From: Peronospora farinosa
Taxonomy: Eukaryota > Oomycota > Peronosporomycetes > Peronosporales > Peronosporaceae
NCBI GenBank assembly: GCA_947646735.1
Contig: CANTFK010000848.1
Coordinates: forward strand, 124,001 to 188,000
Length of the DNA: 64,000 nucleotides
Direction of reading: 5' to 3'
Shown here: positions 23,744 through 34,150 of the stretch, one piece after another
How the letters are laid out: every line of letters begins with the position of its first letter
How positions within the stretch are numbered: the first letter of the stretch is position 1
Notes under the pieces: generated by a model
What the model saw: only the letters and a program-made list of their open reading frames with translations
Told to the model about the DNA's origin: nothing
The model's database searches: none
Translations under genes and position numbers: made by a program

Positions 23744-24319
23744 TGTAGACAGGCGCTTCTACGAAGTTGCCTCGTACTAAGGAAGCGGTTATACCGTCTT
23801 ACCTTCGCGTGCGAGGGTGGTTAGGAGGTTGGTCGACTGCTTAAGCAGTCGTACCACCAGTTGTCTCTCACTTTAAGCGAGAGTGCAACGAACTTCTAAG
23901 ACAAGAAGGCACCGACGTCACGTAGAAGCTTTTCAGCTTCTCGTGCGTGGTGCTTCGTTGTTTAGGAAATTAAAGACTGAGCTACATTTAATTAATTATA
24001 ACTAAATATATACTTAACTACTGATTGGCTATATATGTATATAGATCGGATACGCGACTCTTTAGAAGCGTATCCTGTCGCATGAACTTAAATCTAGATT
24101 TAAGATCGCAACTGACGTCTTTCTGAGACGTCGCGATGCCTAGCTTCAACTAGCGTCATCCCTTCTCATGTGAATCCATAAATGGATATCACATTCACGA
24201 GGGTGGATCGCGTTTGTGTATCGCACCCAAGTGACAGGTCAAAAGTAATCATGGATACTTTTAGACCAAACATTAAGTATATTACTTAATGTTTACGTGT
24301 AACTAGATGCCCTGTTACA
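23744..24319 (-). repeat. Gypsy LTR, left (3') copy
   Basis: The 576 bp run TGTAGAC to GTTACA on the plus strand. It matches 31425-32025 closely, lacking a 25-bp stretch. It contains a run of consecutive inverted repeats; perfect palindromes are CGACTGCTTAAGCAGTCG (23834-23851) and CTTAAATCTAGATTTAAG (24087-24104). Confidence 0.93.
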
Positions 24320-24391
24320 CCATCCCCCGTTTTAGAACGATTTTTACATTTTGTAAAACATCGCCTAGGAGGTAGAGAGACTTGCGAGCCG

Positions 24392-24399
24392 TATATAAA
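24392..24399 (+). promoter_or_regulatory. TATA box for an antisense transcript in the gypsy element
   Basis: TATATAAA on the plus strand lies 28 bp before the ATG at 24427. A CTACTCAATTC initiator-like stretch lies between them. It faces into the element, antisense to Gag-Pol. Confidence 0.45.
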
Positions 24400-24426
24400 C
24401 GCGTCGCTTTAGTCTACTCAATTCTT

Positions 24427-24786
24427 ATGCCACCGAAACGTGGTAAGGCTGATGGGTCGCCTGCAAAGGCGCCCATGCAGTCAAACACTAAGCGCACGCG
24501 CCGCGATTTATCGCAGCCGTCGCAAAGTGTTTCAGGCACTGAGGCGTATCTTCCATCTCACTATAATGTGGATGAAGATCCATCTCTCATTGTAGACTAC
24601 AATGAGACTACACCATTGCCATACACCGCGATGAGCAAAGTGCATTTATGGGACATATGTCCCCATCATTTGAGGCACCCGTCCTTAAGGGAGCATCTAT
24701 GCTTCCTGCAACCGAAGGTAAAACCTCGTCGCCTGTGCCTACGAGCGCAGCGACTAAGACTGAGCGCGCTACTTCGAAAGGAGTAG
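24427..24786 (+). CDS. Antisense open frame at the 3' end of the gypsy element
   Basis: The frame starts MPPKRGKADGSPAKAP and continues with a basic run (KRTRR) and an acidic stretch (YNVDEDPSLIVDYNE), 119 residues. Around 24620 a second frame reads on more naturally (FMGHMSPSFEAPVLKGASML), so this copy is probably frameshifted. Further plus-strand open frames follow at 24803-25357 and 25787-26053. The last has a heptad-like coiled coil (VTDLESQVSRLTSDMRDV) and an Arg/Ser-rich tail. These may be pieces of one antisense gene. I recognise no family. Antisense open frames near the 3' LTR are known from plant Ty3/gypsy lineages. Confidence 0.35.
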   Translation: MPPKRGKADGSPAKAPMQSNTKRTRRDLSQPSQSVSGTEAYLPSHYNVDEDPSLIVDYNETTPLPYTAMSKVHLWDICPHHLRHPSLREHLCFLQPKVKPRRLCLRAQRLRLSALLRKE

Positions 24787-25010
24787 TTCTCATGCTGATG
24801 TCTTGACAATCCATAATGGAGAGTCAGACTCAGGTGAGTGTGAGTTTAAAACTCCAACAAGTACACCTTCGGCCTCACTAGCCCGCCGTCGCGAGGGCGG
24901 CTACGTGAGTGGTGACTTGCCACCAATGCCACCTCCATCTGAGTGGATGAACTCGGATGGGTCTAGTGCAGCGCTTTTGCAGCGTGCAACAATTGACGCT
25001 CATAAATTTT

Positions 25011-25736
25011 GGCAGCCGCGAGTAGTCGGCATAATTTCCACTCCAACCGGACGCCACCTGTTTTGTTGGATGCGGGTGGAAACAACGCTCCTTTGTGAAA
25101 AGGTTGTTGGCCCACCGCCATGTGAAGCACAAGCTTTAAATACTTGCCAGTGGAACGGATACCCGAAGAGCTTCGACTCTTGGGAACCGGTTGACGCGTT
25201 GTGCTTCGACGTGCCTGGACTGGTGGCTGCTTACGGAGCGTCTTTTCCTTGTGGAAAAAGCAGGGCAAAGCACTTGGTCGTGCTTTCTCAAATCCAGTCG
25301 TGCTGCGTTCTAACGAAACAGCCGACGAATATGAAGCTGAACTTCGGCGCCGTGTAACGTTGCATGTAGATGCAACGAAACAACGGCCGCAGCGAGTCAG
25401 CTTCGCATGAAATCTTGGGTGGTAAGCGACCGCTAATTGATTCTCGCCACGCTTCTTCTGCTAGTCCAGCCGGACCTAGCAGAAAGACGACAGCTGGTGC
25501 TGCTTCACATAAGCAGCCACCAGCCCAGGCACGTCGACGCGCAAAGCGTCCACAGGCTCCCACGAGTCAAAGCTCTTTGGGTAACCCTTCCACTGGACAA
25601 GGATTTCGAGCTTTCGCTTCACAAACCGGTGGGCCAACAGCCTTCCAATAAGGAAGCGCGTATTCCCTTCCGCGTCCACCAACACAGGTGGCGCCCGATA
25701 GGAGTGGCGATTACGCCCACCTACTCGCGGCTGCCT
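25011..25736. repeat. Inverted duplication of the chromodomain segment
   Basis: Bases 25011-25236 (plus) and 25511-25736 (minus) are about 80 percent alike over 226 bp, separated by 274 bp. The minus copy is the functional pol chromodomain. The plus copy has indels and stops when read in the chromodomain frame, although QWNGYPKSFDSWEPVDAL is still visible. Confidence 0.8.
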
Positions 25737-27758
25737 ACCCTGCTGCTGTTCAGTCGTAAGATGAAACCGCTGCGCTGAAGAGGAAGGTGACAGATCTCGA
25801 GAGTCAAGTCTCGCGACTGACTTCGGATATGCGCGATGTGAGGGCGAGAGACCGTCAGGGTTATGTTTGCCTGAAGACCCGTTTGGACATCTTAGATCGA
25901 CTGGTGATGAGAGACCCGCGTCAAGCGCGGAGTCCTCCTCGATCGCCGAGTCCTCTATCGCCTCGTTCGTATACGGGGAGCCTCTCGGCTTCCTCGTCGC
26001 CTGATCGGCCGCGACGCTCGACTCACAGTCGACGTCACCATCGGTCTCGTTAGACCGATGTGGATATGTGATCAATTCTGGATCAACATACCGTTTCAGA
26101 CGACCCACGTAAAATACGGGGTGCGTCTTTATATACGGTGGGAGAGTGAGCCTATAATTTAGGTCTCCAACTTCTTCAACCACTGTAAAGGGCCCAATGA
26201 ATCGGGGCAATAGCTTAGTAGTATCACCAGGTAGTACGGAAATTGCATGCTTAGGAAGGGTAGCAGTACTTAATAGCACTTTGTCCCCCACACTAAAGCG
26301 TTCATTGTTTTTGCGACCATGCTGGTCTGCATATTGTTTTTGCTTGTCCTGTGCGCTTGCCATCGCGTCACGGACTTTACGTGTGATGGCTAATCGCTCA
26401 TCCACAAAGCGCTGAGCTTCGCTCACGCTTTTAGCATCCAGCTCGCCGATGACGCCTCCAAGAGGTCGTTCATGGATCGACGCTGTTGATAACACTATAA
26501 TGTCATCATCGAGGAGCGCTGGCATTTCTTGCCGTGCCTCCTCTGTGACACCTAGAGGTGCCGTGACCACTGCTAAACTAGCAGTGTCACTAGGAAAACT
26601 TTGGCCCTTTTTGGCATTCGCACCGAGCGAAGTGAGAGGCCCTCCCCACTAAAACTCGGCTGCGTACAAACAATACTGGCGTTCGAGAATGACGCAGTCC
26701 GTTATGTAAAACGGTGTTTCACCCGTACTGGCGTGAACACTGTTATTAATAGCGAACTCCACGAATGGCAATTGCTTGATCCATTCTTTGGGAGTCGCTA
26801 TTGTACGCAACACATCCGCCACAACTCGATTGGCCCGTTCTGTTTGGCCATCGGTCTGGGGATGATCAGCGGTGGACATGTGGAGCTTGCTTCCAGCAGC
26901 TCAAACACATGTCGCCAAAAACCCGACGTAAAACGCGGATCCCAGTCCGAAACTATGGACTCGGGCATCCCGTGTAGTCGATACACGTGATCCAGAAACA
27001 AGAGGGCAGCCTCTTTCCTGAGATTTTGGTGCTACATGGTGCCAAATGCACCATCTTGCTCAGTCTGTCTACAAAGACGACGAGCCCCGTCCTGCCTTTG
27101 TGGTCAGGCGGTAAGCCAAACAGAAAGTCCAAACTGGCCGACTTCCAACATTCAGTTGGAATCGGCAGTGGCTTCAATGGCGCACTGCTAGAAGGTGCAG
27201 GCTTTATGCGCTGAGACTCTTCGCAAGAGCGAATATAGTTGGTCACCCACCGATATAGGTGGGGCCACCAAAATTCCTCTGACACTCGTAAGAATGTCTT
27301 TTCACGGCCCAGATGCCCACTAGATGGTGCAATAGGCACTCGTGAAGTATCATCAGCTTGAGATCTGTCACATAGATTCTCAAGGGATCACAGGATGACA
27401 GTTGATGCCGTAACAGGCCATCACTGTAACTAAAGCGATTTAGTTTAGCTTTGAGGTGCGACGGAAGGTTAACCTTTCGTCCACCACAATGATCCAACAG
27501 CAGGCGACAATGTTCGTCCTGACTGTAGCACTCCTTTATGTCGAAGGCCAATAAGCTCGAAACATGGTAGGCCTTCACAGCTGCTAGTGTTGAAGACTCA
27601 ACTTGTGCTTTCGCACGAGACACACTATCCTGATGTCTTGCCTCGAAGTCTGGTCTGCGCGATAACGCGTCAGCCAAGACATTCGACTTAGCCGGCATAT
27701 ATTTAACTTTGAAATTAAGTTCAGAGAAGAATGTTAGCCATCTCGCCATTCTCGGCAA
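25476..27758 (-). pseudogene. Gypsy RNase H end, integrase and chromodomain
   Basis: The frames carry the end of RNase H (ADALSRRPDF), then the zinc-finger His/Cys region (SGHLGREKTFLRVSEEFWWP). The integrase core follows (LDFLFGLPPDHKGRTGLVVFVDRLSKM, VSDWDPRFTSGFW, ADHPQTDGQTERANR), split by frameshifts. The last frame (25476-26570) holds the GPFTVVEEVGDLNYRLTLP region and a Ser-rich spacer. A chromodomain comes last: FLIGRLLAHRFVKRKLEILVQWKGYPKSFDSWEPV. The chromodomain places it among chromoviruses, which use it to target chromatin. The Ser-rich spacer overlaps an antisense open frame. Confidence 0.9.
25787..26053 (+). CDS. Antisense open frame, coiled coil plus Arg/Ser tail, overlapping gypsy pol
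   Basis: This plus-strand frame lies opposite the Ser-rich integrase spacer. It reads as a protein-like sequence with leucine heptads followed by RSPPRSPSPLSPRSY and a basic end, RRHHRSR. Upstream of a single TAA (25757-25759) the same frame continues (DYAHLLAAAYPAAVQS). No ATG is needed if it is the 3' part of the frame starting at 24427. A shadow of biased pol codons is the alternative. Confidence 0.3.
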   Translation: MTDLESQVSRLTSDMRDVRARDRQGYVCLKTRLDILDRLVMRDPRQARSPPRSPSPLSPRSYTGSLSASSSPDRPRRSTHSRRHHRSR

Positions 27759-27759
27759 G

Positions 27760-29361
27760 AGGCGCGGTGCATTTTTTAGCGGTCCGCAGTGATGCGTGAT
27801 CTCGTATAAACCACAAAAGGTTCGGGGCCCAAGAAGTGCACACGAAACTTGACAAGGGCATACTAAATTGAAAGTAGCTCCTTTTCATGCACAGGGTAAT
27901 TCAGCTCGGCAGCTTTTAAAAGCCGAGACTGATAAGATATGACACGGTCAACGCCGTTGTCATCTTTTTGCATGAGCGCGCTGCCGATTTCAATATTGCT
28001 TGCATCGCAGACGACGCTAAAGGGCTTATCCGCGTCTGGCAATGCCAAGACCGGTGCCTCTACAAGAGATTGCTTCACTGAAGTGAACGCATCCTCTTGC
28101 TCCTTTGACCAAGTCCATTCTGTATCCTTTTTCAAAAGGTCATAAAATGGCTTAGTCCGCTCCGCATAATTCTTGCTGTACTTATGCAAGTGATTAGCGA
28201 GCCCAAGGAATTGGCGCAGATCCTTCACATTACGTGGGACTGGCCATTACTTTACAGCTTTTACCTTTTCTGGGTCTGCTCGTACACCATGTGCACCTAC
28301 GATGCAGCCCAGTACAGGTATCTCGGGGACCCCTATTACGCACTTTTGCAAGTTCACGTATAATTGGGCGTCACCCAGAGTCTGCAACACAGCGTCTAAA
28401 TGACGCTTGTACGCCTCTATCGCGCTCAGATCGTCCTCCGCCCTACTATGCACGAATACATCGTCGAGTAATGGGGCGCGTAGACGCGGTGCTGACGCAT
28501 CACGTAAGCCACCACTCGGTTGAATGTTGCCGGAGCATTTTTCAACCCTTGTGGCATCACAAGCCACTCCCACAGCATACCGCTTGGGGTGCTTACTGCC
28601 GTTTTGGCTACATCGGTATCTCTCATGAGAACCTGATAGTAGCCATCCTTCAGATCCAACGCGGAAAAGATAGTTGACTTTCCCATGGAATTCAACAAAA
28701 CATCTTTCCGCGGGATCGGCGTTTGAGCCGGAATGGTGGCCGTGTTCAGCTTATTATAAGCATGAACCACGCGCCACCCACCTGTTTCTTTACGCACACA
28801 GAAGATCGGGCTGCAGTGAGGCGACTTGCTCTCACGTACATGTCCCGCCTTGGCTCGCTTGTCGAAGAACTCATCGATGTGATCGACTTGTTCCTTCGGC
28901 AACGGCCATTGCCTGGTCACACAATACTTGGTGCCAGGCTCCAGGTCAATTTCGTGCCTGATGCCCCTATCGGCCGGTAGGCGGCTCGACACTTCTGCTG
29001 GAAACACATCACAGTGTTTCCACAGAACATCATAGAACGGGCTGTCCTTCAAGGCATCCCAGCCTTGAGCAGCGAACCGTTTCTTTTTGTCGGTCTCCAA
29101 GACTCTCTCGTCCATTGTGGACGACGAGCAACAGTCCACCACGTTCTCTTCTGGAATTGGTGCGACTATCTCGTGGATCTTTCCTTCCTTTAGTTCGGAC
29201 AGGAACAGATCCCACGTCATCTCCGAGAGATTTACTATCTCCTCGGCAGATGCCAAGACAAGTTGGAGCACCTCAATTGAGGATGCCTCCGGCATTTTGT
29301 CTTCGACCGACCTCGAACAACTCGTTCGTAGGTCCGTCCTCTTGGACCGAGACTGATCCAA
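27760..29361 (-). pseudogene. Gypsy reverse transcriptase and RNase H
   Basis: Blocks in order: DVFPAEVSSRLPADRGIRHEIDL, then SPIFCVRKETGGWRVVHAYNKLN, then FSALDLKDGYYQV and MPQGLKNAPATFNR. The catalytic block LDDVFVHS follows in a shifted frame (28247-28573). RNase H is at 27863-28228 (FSVVCDASNIEIGSALMQ). At least three frame changes break the polyprotein. Confidence 0.9.
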
Positions 29362-29593
29362 GGGTCACTCGTTTCGACGTGCCCTTGATCGTCTTAATAC
29401 GTCTGGTGATCACTCTTCGAGTCACCACAACCTTTGACCTGGAAGAAGGTGTCGTTGCTATCTCAGCTAACGCACTCCTTTTAACCGCACCAGGTCATGT
29501 CTCTGTGCCGGTTCTTGTGGCGCTTGACTTCCTGTCAGCCCACCATCAACTGCCACAGGCCCTCGTCTCTGTGCAGGACTATTGGACGCATGA

Positions 29594-30228
29594 CTATCTG
29601 CCATCTCCCCATTCACATACACCAGACTTTTCGACCTGGGTAGGAATATGTGTCATCTGGCTTTCCGCCAGTGCACTTCCAACTACACCACTCCTTTCGA
29701 GCTGGGTAATTCCTGGTGTCGATTGACATACCGCCATCGCACCCTCGACTGTGTTGGACACAGCATCAGTCACATAAGCCTCTCGCAAGAGCTTATCCTT
29801 TCCGGTGTCTTGCGTAGAGCTAGCAACTGTGCGTGTACGCCAATCTATCCATGGTTGGTGTTTAGCCAACCAAGGCATGCCTAGGATGAGGTCATACGGA
29901 CTCTCCATACCTAGCACTGTGAACTTCTCTTTACAAGAGAAGTCACTGAAACTGAAGGCGAGTTCAGCTTGAAATCCCTCCGATTTAACGAGCGCACCGT
30001 TCGCTAAACGAACGATCGCCTCTTCTCGCTTGCCATCCTGGCAAAGCGACTCATAACTCGCCGGTCTCTTTTTAAAGCCGCGAGTTTCACAAAGTTTTGT
30101 AATGCACCCGAATCCACGAGAAGGGTCATCACTTGGTCATAGCCTCGTACTCGAGCGCTATAGACCAAAAGGGTTGAGGTCCGACCTTTCGGAACCTCAG
30201 GGACTATGCTACCCATTTGTTCGATCAC
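29594..30228 (-). pseudogene. Gypsy protease region
   Basis: The retropepsin active site is LLVDSGALQNFV at about 30120 (D-S-G). The flap and C-terminal part are in another frame (MESPYDLILGMPWLAKHQPWIDW, 29594-29917). The YDLILGMPWL block is the usual end of Ty3-type proteases. A frameshift separates the two halves. Confidence 0.8.
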
Positions 30229-30278
30229 TCTGAACTTAGGGGTAGCTTCAGAGTCCGCGACAGTAGGGCATCCCGCCC

Positions 30279-31376
30279 CTACTGCGCTCCCGCATTTCCC
30301 GACCCATCTTGGGCGGCAGGTGCTGAACCCGTGCGTCGTGCACGCTGGTTTTTCGCACCTCCCTTCGGGTTGGGAGACCTTTTGCTGGCTGCCTTAGCAC
30401 CAGCAGCTACCTTGGCATAGCAGCGAGCCATCATATGGCCTCGCTTGCCGCACTTGTAGCAGATCACATCTGCATTGCCTAACTCCATAGAAGTGGCATC
30501 AGACTTCTCGGACGACGGCCTGTAATAGGCTGTCGCCGAGGCGCTGTTGTAAGATTGCTCCTCAACTAAGGCAATGTCAATTGCCTCTTCCATCGTCTCT
30601 GGCACCTTTCTGAAAAGGGCCTGACGCGATGGACCGTGCCTAAGTCTTTTCATGAACGTGGCCACTTTGATACGTTCTGGTATCGGTTCCCCATTAATGG
30701 AAGCCGACATCGAACGCATCTCCTGCACAAATTCTTGCAGAGATCGTTTCTCCTGTCGTGCTCCAAAGAAGCGCGCCATAAGCAACACTTCGTTGTTAGG
30801 CGGCTGATACATGGCGCGAATCTTTGCCTTAAAGATCGCCCATGATGGAAATGCATCAGCATTAGCCATCAGCGCAGAGTATGCCCACTCTGACGCTTTG
30901 CCACGCAAGTTGGACATGGCATACGACACCATTCTAGTGTCGTCTTCGATGAGCTTCGCCACTCCACATTGCTCAACTGCTAATAGCCAGTGAACAATCG
31001 TGTAAGGGCTAGTTCCATCGAACTTCGGAGGGTCCATCCGAATGGGCCTCGGTTGAGCAGGCCGGGCAGAGAGCGTCTCAACAGTTCTGTTGAGCGTCTC
31101 ATTCCGTGCCTGCTCAAGCCTAAGCTCATCCTGAGTCTTAGTGATGGACTAAGCGGTGGCTTGGCTGTTTACCTCGGACGCGTTTCTACGCTGTCCGAGC
31201 ACAAACGCCTCAAATTGCTCCAACTGAGCAACATGTTGCTCAGGAGGACAATGCAAGAGGTTGACCGGGGCTTGTTCACCAAGTCCCTGCGCCATATGCT
31301 CTGCCAACTCCCTATGATGTTGGGAGAGGTGAGAGAAGTTCACTCCAGTCCATATTAAGGACCATCTCAACCACAC
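30279..31376 (-). pseudogene. Gypsy Gag with an internal amber stop
   Basis: The frame from the ATG at 31037 (MDPPKFDGTSPY) gives 252 residues. It contains the Ty3-type capsid region (WAYSALMANADAFPSWAIFKAKIRAMY) and a CCHC knuckle (CYKCGKRGHMMARC), then a basic tail. The same frame continues upstream, through a single TAG at 31149-31151, into a Gln/Glu/Leu-rich segment reaching 31376. The natural Gag probably began there, but no ATG is seen in that frame. Confidence 0.85.
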
Positions 31377-31424
31377 GCACGCTCAGAGAGACGGGTCGTG
31401 GGAAGGACTACTAGTGCTACCAAG

Positions 31425-32025
31425 TGTAGACGGGCACTTCTACGAAGTTGCCTCGTACTACTAGCACACACCTTATGCACAAGCGAGGAAGCGGTTATAC
31501 CGTCTTACCTTCGCGTGCGAGGGTGGTTAGGAGGTTGGTCGACTGCTTAAGCAGTCGTACCACCAGTTGTCTCTCGCTTTAAGCGAGAGTGCAACGAACT
31601 TCTAAGACAAGAAGGCACCGACGTCACGTAGAAGCTTTTCAGCTTCTCGTGCGTGGTGCTTCGTTGTTTAGGAAATTAAAGACTGAGCTACATTTAATTA
31701 ATTATAACTAAATATATACTTAACTACTGATTGGCTATATATGTATATAGATCGGATACGCGACTCTTTAGAAGCGTATCCTGTCGCATGAACTTAAATC
31801 TAGATTTAAGATCGCAACTGACGTCTTTCTGAGACGTCGCGATGCCTAGCTTCAACTAGCGTCATCCCTTCTCATGTGAATCCATAAATGGATATCACAT
31901 TCACGAGGGTGGATCGCGTTTGTGTATCGCACCCAAGTGACAGGTCAAAAGTAATCATGGATACTTTTAGACCAAACATTGAGTATATTACTTAATGTTT
32001 ACGTGTAACTAGATGCCCTGTTACA
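31425..32025 (-). repeat. Gypsy LTR, right (5') copy
   Basis: This 601-bp partner of the left LTR carries the extra 25-bp segment near 31460-31490. Its hairpin at about 31570-31600 is perfect, whereas the left copy has one mismatch there. Confidence 0.93.
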
Positions 32026-32030
32026 CGGAA

Positions 32031-33000
32031 CGTCTCCTGTGGTGGTGTAAGGCGGATCGACGGCCCGGCGACGACGTCAACGCCCGAATACTGGCGATTC
32101 TCGCCGACCTTCAAGCGCGAATTGCGCAGATGGAGGTCTCGCAGCTGAGGCGCGACGAAGGCAATCGCATGATGGGTGCGAGTGAGTCGTGGATGTTTCG
32201 TTCAGTACTTACCAATGGTCGTGGTGGTGTACCAATGCACATCGACGCGCCCTCGATCATTTACCAATGCGCTCAATGACTGGGCAAGATTGGACAAGCA
32301 TGTCTCAACAGGGAGCAAACCGGAACCTGGCGCAGCCAAGATGGTGGGCACCGCAAGGAGCGCTAACGTTGCGTGCGCCTTACACAAACATGAAATACGC
32401 AGTGGCGTAAAATCGTTTCGCCCAGGACCCAAATATCGACCCGAGTCCTAGGCGAACGTCCTTGCCAACGAAATTTTTCAGGGACAGCTTCAGGTCTCTA
32501 GCTTGCAGAGGTTTCTGCAGCGCAAAGTACGACGGTGTAAGTACTTGCATGTACGCTGATCTCGTTGCGGCTACACGGGCGTCCCTTGCTTTCCTTCTGC
32601 GCCACCCAAATGCTGGTGCCTCTGTCCGTCAGCATGGGTTCATGCTGGCTTCGGCGTGACTTCGTCTTCGAGCGAGGACAACGTCACATGGCGGCCGAGT
32701 CCCGCGCGTGTCTCGCATAAGCGCGAAAGGTACTGCTGCCGGTGGACCCAACTGAACCTTGGTCGTCCTAGGATCGTCGAGCTTCAAGTCTTATCAGGCG
32801 AGCTCCGATGCCACTATTTAGCTCGAACATCAGGTCCAGTAGCCTTGCCATGCCCTCTTCCGCGCTAGAGGCTGTACTGCGTCCGTCGTCGGCAGCGTGC
32901 GTCGCCGATGTCACTTGAATTTGGTCTTGGACAGCTTTGTCCATTGGGCGTATGGCTTATAATCTGTCGTACGTTCAATGATGGTAAAAGCTGCTGGAGG
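32031..33000. mobile_element. Decayed copia Gag sequence beyond the gypsy element
   Basis: On the plus strand, ARILAILADLQARIAQMEVSQLRRDEG (32070-32165) resembles a copia Gag helix and continues the Gag broken at 23743. On the minus strand near 32700-32920 another Gag-like helix reads MARLLDLMFELNSGIGARLI. Frames are short and disrupted. Assignment is by resemblance to copia A Gag. Confidence 0.4.
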
Positions 33001-33102
33001 CGTAAGTGACAAAGGTCGAAGTAAATGTACCATTCATGTTTGTCAAGTCTACTTCCTACTGCTTACCTGCCCTTGCATTATGATCTTTTACTTTCCGTTA
33101 CT

Positions 33103-33267
33103 TCATAAAGTGGTTACGAAACTGCCCTCTACCATCTTGGTAGGGAAGAGTTGCAGGTCGCTTGCGTCACATGTAATCTTTCTTGGATTCTTCGCCTTGA
33201 TCACCTTCTCAAAGTCATTATTGTGTAATCGGTCCGAAAACACGCTTCCACTCACGCCAACGAGCGC
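33103..33267 (-). pseudogene. Fragment resembling the N-terminal domain of a Crinkler (CRN) effector
   Basis: The frame reads ALVGVSGSVF, then VIKAKNPRKITCDASDLQLFPTK. CRN proteins of oomycetes have a ubiquitin-like N-terminal domain with an LxLFLAK host-translocation motif at this place; here it reads LQLFPTK, so the motif is altered. There is no starting Met in frame and a stop follows at once, so neither the N-terminal start nor a C-terminal effector domain is present. It sits between copia remnants. The match is by eye. Confidence 0.6.
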
Positions 33268-33424
33268 ACGTTTCGATTTCTTTTTTAGTCGGCAGATTCT
33301 CGAATGGGCGAGAAAAAACGACATATATATTATTCGTAAACGAATTTGACAGATTGTATGTGACGCTTTACTGGGACCAAAAGGTGGTACATCCTTACAT
33401 TCTGATTGGTTGACTATCAAAATC

Positions 33425-33923
33425 AAATAACGATGTCGCCTTTGTATGTGGCTCGGCAAATGCAACACATTTAGCAAATTTGGCAGCTACTTCCGACTTG
33501 GTACGCAGCAGGTACACCATACAGAAGTGTGACTTGTCATCGATGAACGTGACGAAGTAGCGCTTCCACTAATTTGCATCTTCATGGGTCCACACACATC
33601 GCTGTGAACGACTTCCAGCACTTGGTCGCGCGATTGATCGACGACTGGAGCATAGCTTACTCGTGTTTGCTTGCCGAGTGAACATCCGCTACATGCTTCC
33701 CACTGCTTTACCGACTCAATATCCATGCCAACACCGTAAATTTTCTGACTATGGAATCCATACCGCCATGACCAATGTGACCGAGTCGAGGGTGCCAGAG
33801 GTACGAAGTGGTGTCTCCAACCACCGCGCCGGGATTGTCCAAAATGAAAGATTCATGAAATGACCGACCATCTCGATATCTAACGATGAAACGGATAGGT
33901 AAACGACCTTTAAACAAAAGCAT
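33425..33923 (-). pseudogene. Copia integrase fragment (copia C)
   Basis: Minus-strand frames give SYLWHPRLGHIGHGGMDSIVRK, then ACSGCSLGKQTRVSY and VVHSDVCGPMKM. The remains of the core follow near 33430-33490 (KFAKCVAFAEPHTKATS). These are the copia GAG-pre-integrase and the first integrase block. The rest is missing, as the CRN-like fragment follows. Confidence 0.8.
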
Positions 33924-34150
33924 GATCGAAAAGTGCGTGGAAGAAAAAGTCGACGCCGCTCATTATATTAATCAATTGCATCGCAGATTGTGACCAGTTA
34001 ATCGAAAAACTCTTTTTATTTTCATTATTTTTATTAAATTACTTAATTTGTTCTACTTTTTAATCTCTTTAGACTATAATTGTAAATATTATCAAGATCG
34101 CAAAAACATCACAAAAACCAATCTGATTCCTTCTCTAAACAAAAGCTCTC

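Larger units (their letters stand above)
23744..32025 (-). mobile_element. Ty3/gypsy chromovirus-type element, near full length, minus strand
   Basis: It is bounded by LTRs at 23744-24319 and 31425-32025. The perfect 5-bp target duplication is CGGAA (23739-23743 and 32026-32030). The minus strand encodes Gag with a CCHC knuckle, then protease, reverse transcriptase, RNase H, integrase and a C-terminal chromodomain, which is the Ty3/gypsy order. A purine-rich tract (minus, reading GGGGGATGG) abuts the LTR at 24320. Next to the right-hand LTR, a TGGTAGCA-starting candidate primer site lies two bases inside. The LTRs differ by only a few substitutions plus a 25-bp indel, so insertion was recent. 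Frameshifts and a Gag stop still make this copy defective. Confidence 0.93.

Noticed and set aside
24803..25357. Host chromodomain gene on the plus strand
   Set aside because: The chromodomain-like part is a decayed inverted copy of the gypsy pol end, with indels and stops in the proper frame.
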